From assembly GCA_007570785.1 (NCBI GenBank), contig ML664174.1:647023-711022 (forward strand): a stretch of 64,000 nucleotides of DNA. The letters are read 5' to 3'. The position numbers were made by a program, and so were the translations under genes. This DNA comes from Antilocapra americana (lineage: Eukaryota > Chordata > Mammalia > Artiodactyla > Antilocapridae). Below the pieces are notes generated by a model. The model did no database searches. It was not told the origin of the DNA and was given only the letters and a program-made list of their open reading frames with translations. The first letter of the stretch is position 1, and every line of letters begins with the position of its first letter. This document shows, piece after piece, positions 61,116 through 64,000 of the stretch.

Positions 61116-63972
61116 CTAGTTAGCCTTTGCATCTCAGTGATTCCTTTAAACCTCCATACTGGTTCTGAAGGTCATTTTCAGTGGCTACCTGAAAATGCTT
61201 CTAAATTATTACTCTTCCAACCTACACTCACTGCACTATTTCATAAGGCCTAGCTCAGTTACGGTAGCTAACTATAAAAGGTGACAATTATCTTCAAGCC
61301 AAGTGAAAATTTTCAATTCTAAAAGCACCTATGAAAGAACAAGTCAAAAAATAATGATGATGGCCAGTTACCAATTTTTGAGCCTGATGCTGTGCCAAGC
61401 AGTTTTACAAGCATTATCTAGTTTGCTCCTCACAGAAACCTTTGATAAGTGAGTTTCACTTATTTTTACTTTCTAACTTGATTAAGTAAATAACTTAAGA
61501 TCACACAGCTTTCAAGAAAAGAACCTGAATGTGTATTACGACCGGTCAAGGTTAGAAATGAGGAATCATTTTTCCCTAGCCTAGTAAAATTCATCTCAGC
61601 TTTGGTAACTCTGAACTCTAAAATCCAGATTGAAACATCTGAATGGTCTCTTTATAGCTGACAACCTGCTGCTTTTACAGTCCTAATAGTAAGCTGACTC
61701 CAGATGTCTATTATTACCAAAATATCTGCACCTTGAGTAGCTAGAAGATAAAACACTTTACAAAAGAAGCGGAGGTGCATTCAAAGAAATAAATTTTTAG
61801 TCACTCCAATTCAGAATGTAATACTTGGTCTCCAAATGAAACGGCGCTTACTTTGATCTGGCCGATCAACAATCAGGATTTTCACAAGGGACATGAACTC
61901 AATCAGTAAATTTAAGATCCAGCCTGTAAATTTAAGATTTTACCTTTATCCAAAAGAAAACAAACCTTCTGAATTAACCATTGATATCTTAACCAAATAC
62001 AAACTTCTAGAAAATTATGTGAATCAAATAAGTGTCAACAAGTAGACTACCCAACAGCTTTTGGTTTCTGTAATCAGTCACAACATATTTTGAGCATGCC
62101 AGTTTAACCCTAAATAAATGATTCCCAAATAGAAAGATTTCTGTATCTCGTCCACGTCACTTGCACAGGGAATTTACAGGTAGAATTCAACTGCTGAAGA
62201 GAGAGGTTTTACATTTAGTTTAAAAGATCTGAAACTTTTCCAACATCAGACTATTTTGTATTAAGGCAAGTACCAATCTTAAATAAACTTAATATGCTTA
62301 AATAAAAATGGAAAAAAAAAACACACCCAGCAGCTTTCTGAGCTAAGGAAAACAATGTTCATAAAATGCTAGCAAATAAATGCAACCAAAGTTCAGTCCT
62401 TTGTATTCCAAGGGCATCTCTTAATAAACTTAAAATATTTGTGTTCTAAGGTAACTTGTGCTCACACCAAATTTCTCCAACATAGTCCTGATCTTTCTCT
62501 TCTATTCTGCTTCAAGTGATAAAGTAAATTTAAGAATTTCTTACCAGTTCCATATCAGACTAGCAAACTCAAAATTCAGCAGACTAATACTTGCTTTTTG
62601 GTGCCTGATCTTTCTCTTATTAACCCTGTTCCCTGGGTTATATTATGCCAATTTCCTAAAGCAGGAAACATTCTATGTTCTACACCTAACAGTAATATTA
62701 ATCAGTGCCTTCTGAAAATCAGCAGAGGCTATTTCTGACCCTGTACACTTTTCCCTACCACCTCTTGGCATAAGATCGCAGACACAAAGCCATGGGTGCA
62801 AGGCAAAAACATGATGGATTTAAAGTGATTCGTGAGTGATTACCACTTCTCATTTCACTGGCATTCTGAACGCTGTCAGAACATAAAAAGGTTAAGAAAT
62901 TGAAGTAAAGCATCTTCTATAAGAACATATATATACCTACCTCCTGAACTAAAGAGTACATTCTAGAAATTTTGTTTTTGTTGAAAACAGACATTTGGTA
63001 GATTCAATAATTAGTAAGTTGGTCTTTGTATAAACAATAGTTCTGTTGACCATCCTGTGATATACCTTCACTCAACATAATAAAGGTGGCTGAGAAAGAT
63101 CACTACATAGAAATGTACCGTCGGCCAGTAAGCAACCAAAGTAGTTTCTCAAATACTACAGAAGTTACTTAATGTAGCAAATTATACATTCAATATTGAC
63201 TTGTTAATAACATAAAGCCTCTTACATTAAACATTCAGAACTGTAACAAAGATTTAAAAGTATAGAGATTCATCAGAATTTCCCATTAGTCTTCAGTGCT
63301 ATGAAGTTCTTGAACCCAAAATGATACTATTGATATTTGAATGGCAATATTATCTCTATTCACACAACATTTAAGGTAGGTAATAACACTAAAAGGTTTT
63401 TTGGTTTTTTAGACAAAGGTAAACATTTCAAAATTTTCAACCCTTCTGTAAACAGATTTGCAGCTTACTGAGTTAGATTACATAGTGGAAATGATGCTTG
63501 AGAAAGTCTCCTCTCAGTCTTCTCTCATGCCGGAAACAACTTTTTTTTTTCTCTTTGCAGAATGAAAAAGGGAAAGGAGCTCCTTTTCTGTTTTTAAACA
63601 GGAACGATACTCGGATTTTAGCTCTATGTAATTTCTAGGCTCCATTTGGTACCATTCACATGAGATAAAGTTTTAAGCAGAAGGCCATGCTTTCCAATTA
63701 TGAGCAATCTGGCAAGAACCTGAAAACTTGACAGACTTAAAGGGTGCCTGCCAGAGCACTCTGCACTGCCACATTCCTCCCCGGCAATCCTGACTTAAAA
63801 AACCAACAATTCAAGTTCAGGAGTCAGGCAACAAGCTCCAAAGCTTCATCAAATACATCAGTTTTATCCACCCAGGAGTCAAAGTCAGATTAGAGAAAAA
63901 TCAAAACATTAGAGAACAGGAAGGGAGAAAGTAAAAAGAGGAAGGAAAAGAAAATAGGGAGGAGCAGAAAAC

Positions 63973-64000
63973 GGATCAAACAAACAAACAAACAAACAAA
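63973..64000. repeat. (CAAA)n simple repeat at the window edge
   Basis: At least six CAAA units run to the last base, so the full length is unknown. Confidence 0.9.

Larger units (their letters stand above)
56691..64000. other. Intergenic, no gene recognised; YLPM1 expected further right
   Basis: From human gene order the next gene should be YLPM1, convergent with PROX2 (minus strand here). I looked for its C-terminal P-loop and RVRWADLEEQK-type sequence and did not find it. The last 2 kb are unique and could be its 3' untranslated region or flank; I cannot tell. Confidence 0.5.

Noticed and set aside
61852..61923. Minus-strand exon-like segment with an ACAG acceptor and GTAAGC donor, encoding WILNLLIEFMSLVKILIVDR then PDQ.
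   Set aside because: The peptide matches nothing I know, the sequence is AT-rich and partly a local repeat (TAAATTTAAGAT twice), and no partner exon in phase is found. Chance splice-like motifs are common.
63824..63889. Minus-strand reading that looks like a protein C-terminus (SDFDSWVDKTDVFDEALELV then A and stop).
   Set aside because: A TAA stands directly upstream in frame and there is no AG acceptor between it and the segment. It does not match YLPM1, the expected neighbour. It may be chance.
56691..64000. YLPM1 terminal exons on the minus strand.
   Set aside because: Expected from human gene order, but no sequence matching its conserved C-terminal region was found, so the gene most likely begins beyond the right edge.

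Overview
This is a vertebrate nuclear window from a ruminant artiodactyl. The evidence is the repeat set (Bov-tA and Bov-A2 SINEs, BovB/RTE LINEs, CHR-type SINEs, a bovine-type mariner MITE, old antisense L1) together with two interrupted genes whose spliced proteins I recognise. Both are neighbours on human 14q24.3 (order YLPM1, PROX2, DLST). The DLST protein is very close to the bovine one as I remember it but differs in its linker, so I would not assign the window to Bos taurus itself.

Layout. Positions 1-15183 hold the 5' two thirds of DLST on the minus strand: eleven coding exons, from the mitochondrial presequence through the lipoyl domain to the start of the catalytic domain. The remaining exons lie left of the window. 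Its promoter is a CpG island at about 14.69-15.56 kb. Positions 15.6-31.8 kb are intergenic and rich in repeats. Positions 31818-39713 hold PROX2 on the plus strand, divergent from DLST: four coding exons and 592 codons, with the homeo-prospero domain at the C-terminus. From 39.7 kb to the end I find no convincing gene. That part holds four BovB copies, one of them nested in a long antisense L1 that also carries a CHR SINE and a mariner MITE.

Main observation. The first PROX2 coding intron is not GT-AG. It starts with a perfect minor-spliceosome (U12-type) 5' site at 33265 and has a perfect U12 branch-point match at 36671-36679. Read as an AT-AG U12 intron, the gene is intact. Read with the nearby GT, the homeodomain is frameshifted and lost. 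Drosophila prospero is known for a U2-in-U12 twintron near its homeodomain, so this site deserves direct checking. Other points are a tandem duplication inside one BovB, a 95% identical 115-bp local duplication, a shortened DLST linker and an unexplained GC-rich block at 24.5-25.3 kb.

The two genes do not work together in any way visible here. DLST is a housekeeping TCA-cycle enzyme subunit. PROX2 is a prospero-family transcription factor. Most of the window is introns and interspersed repeats.
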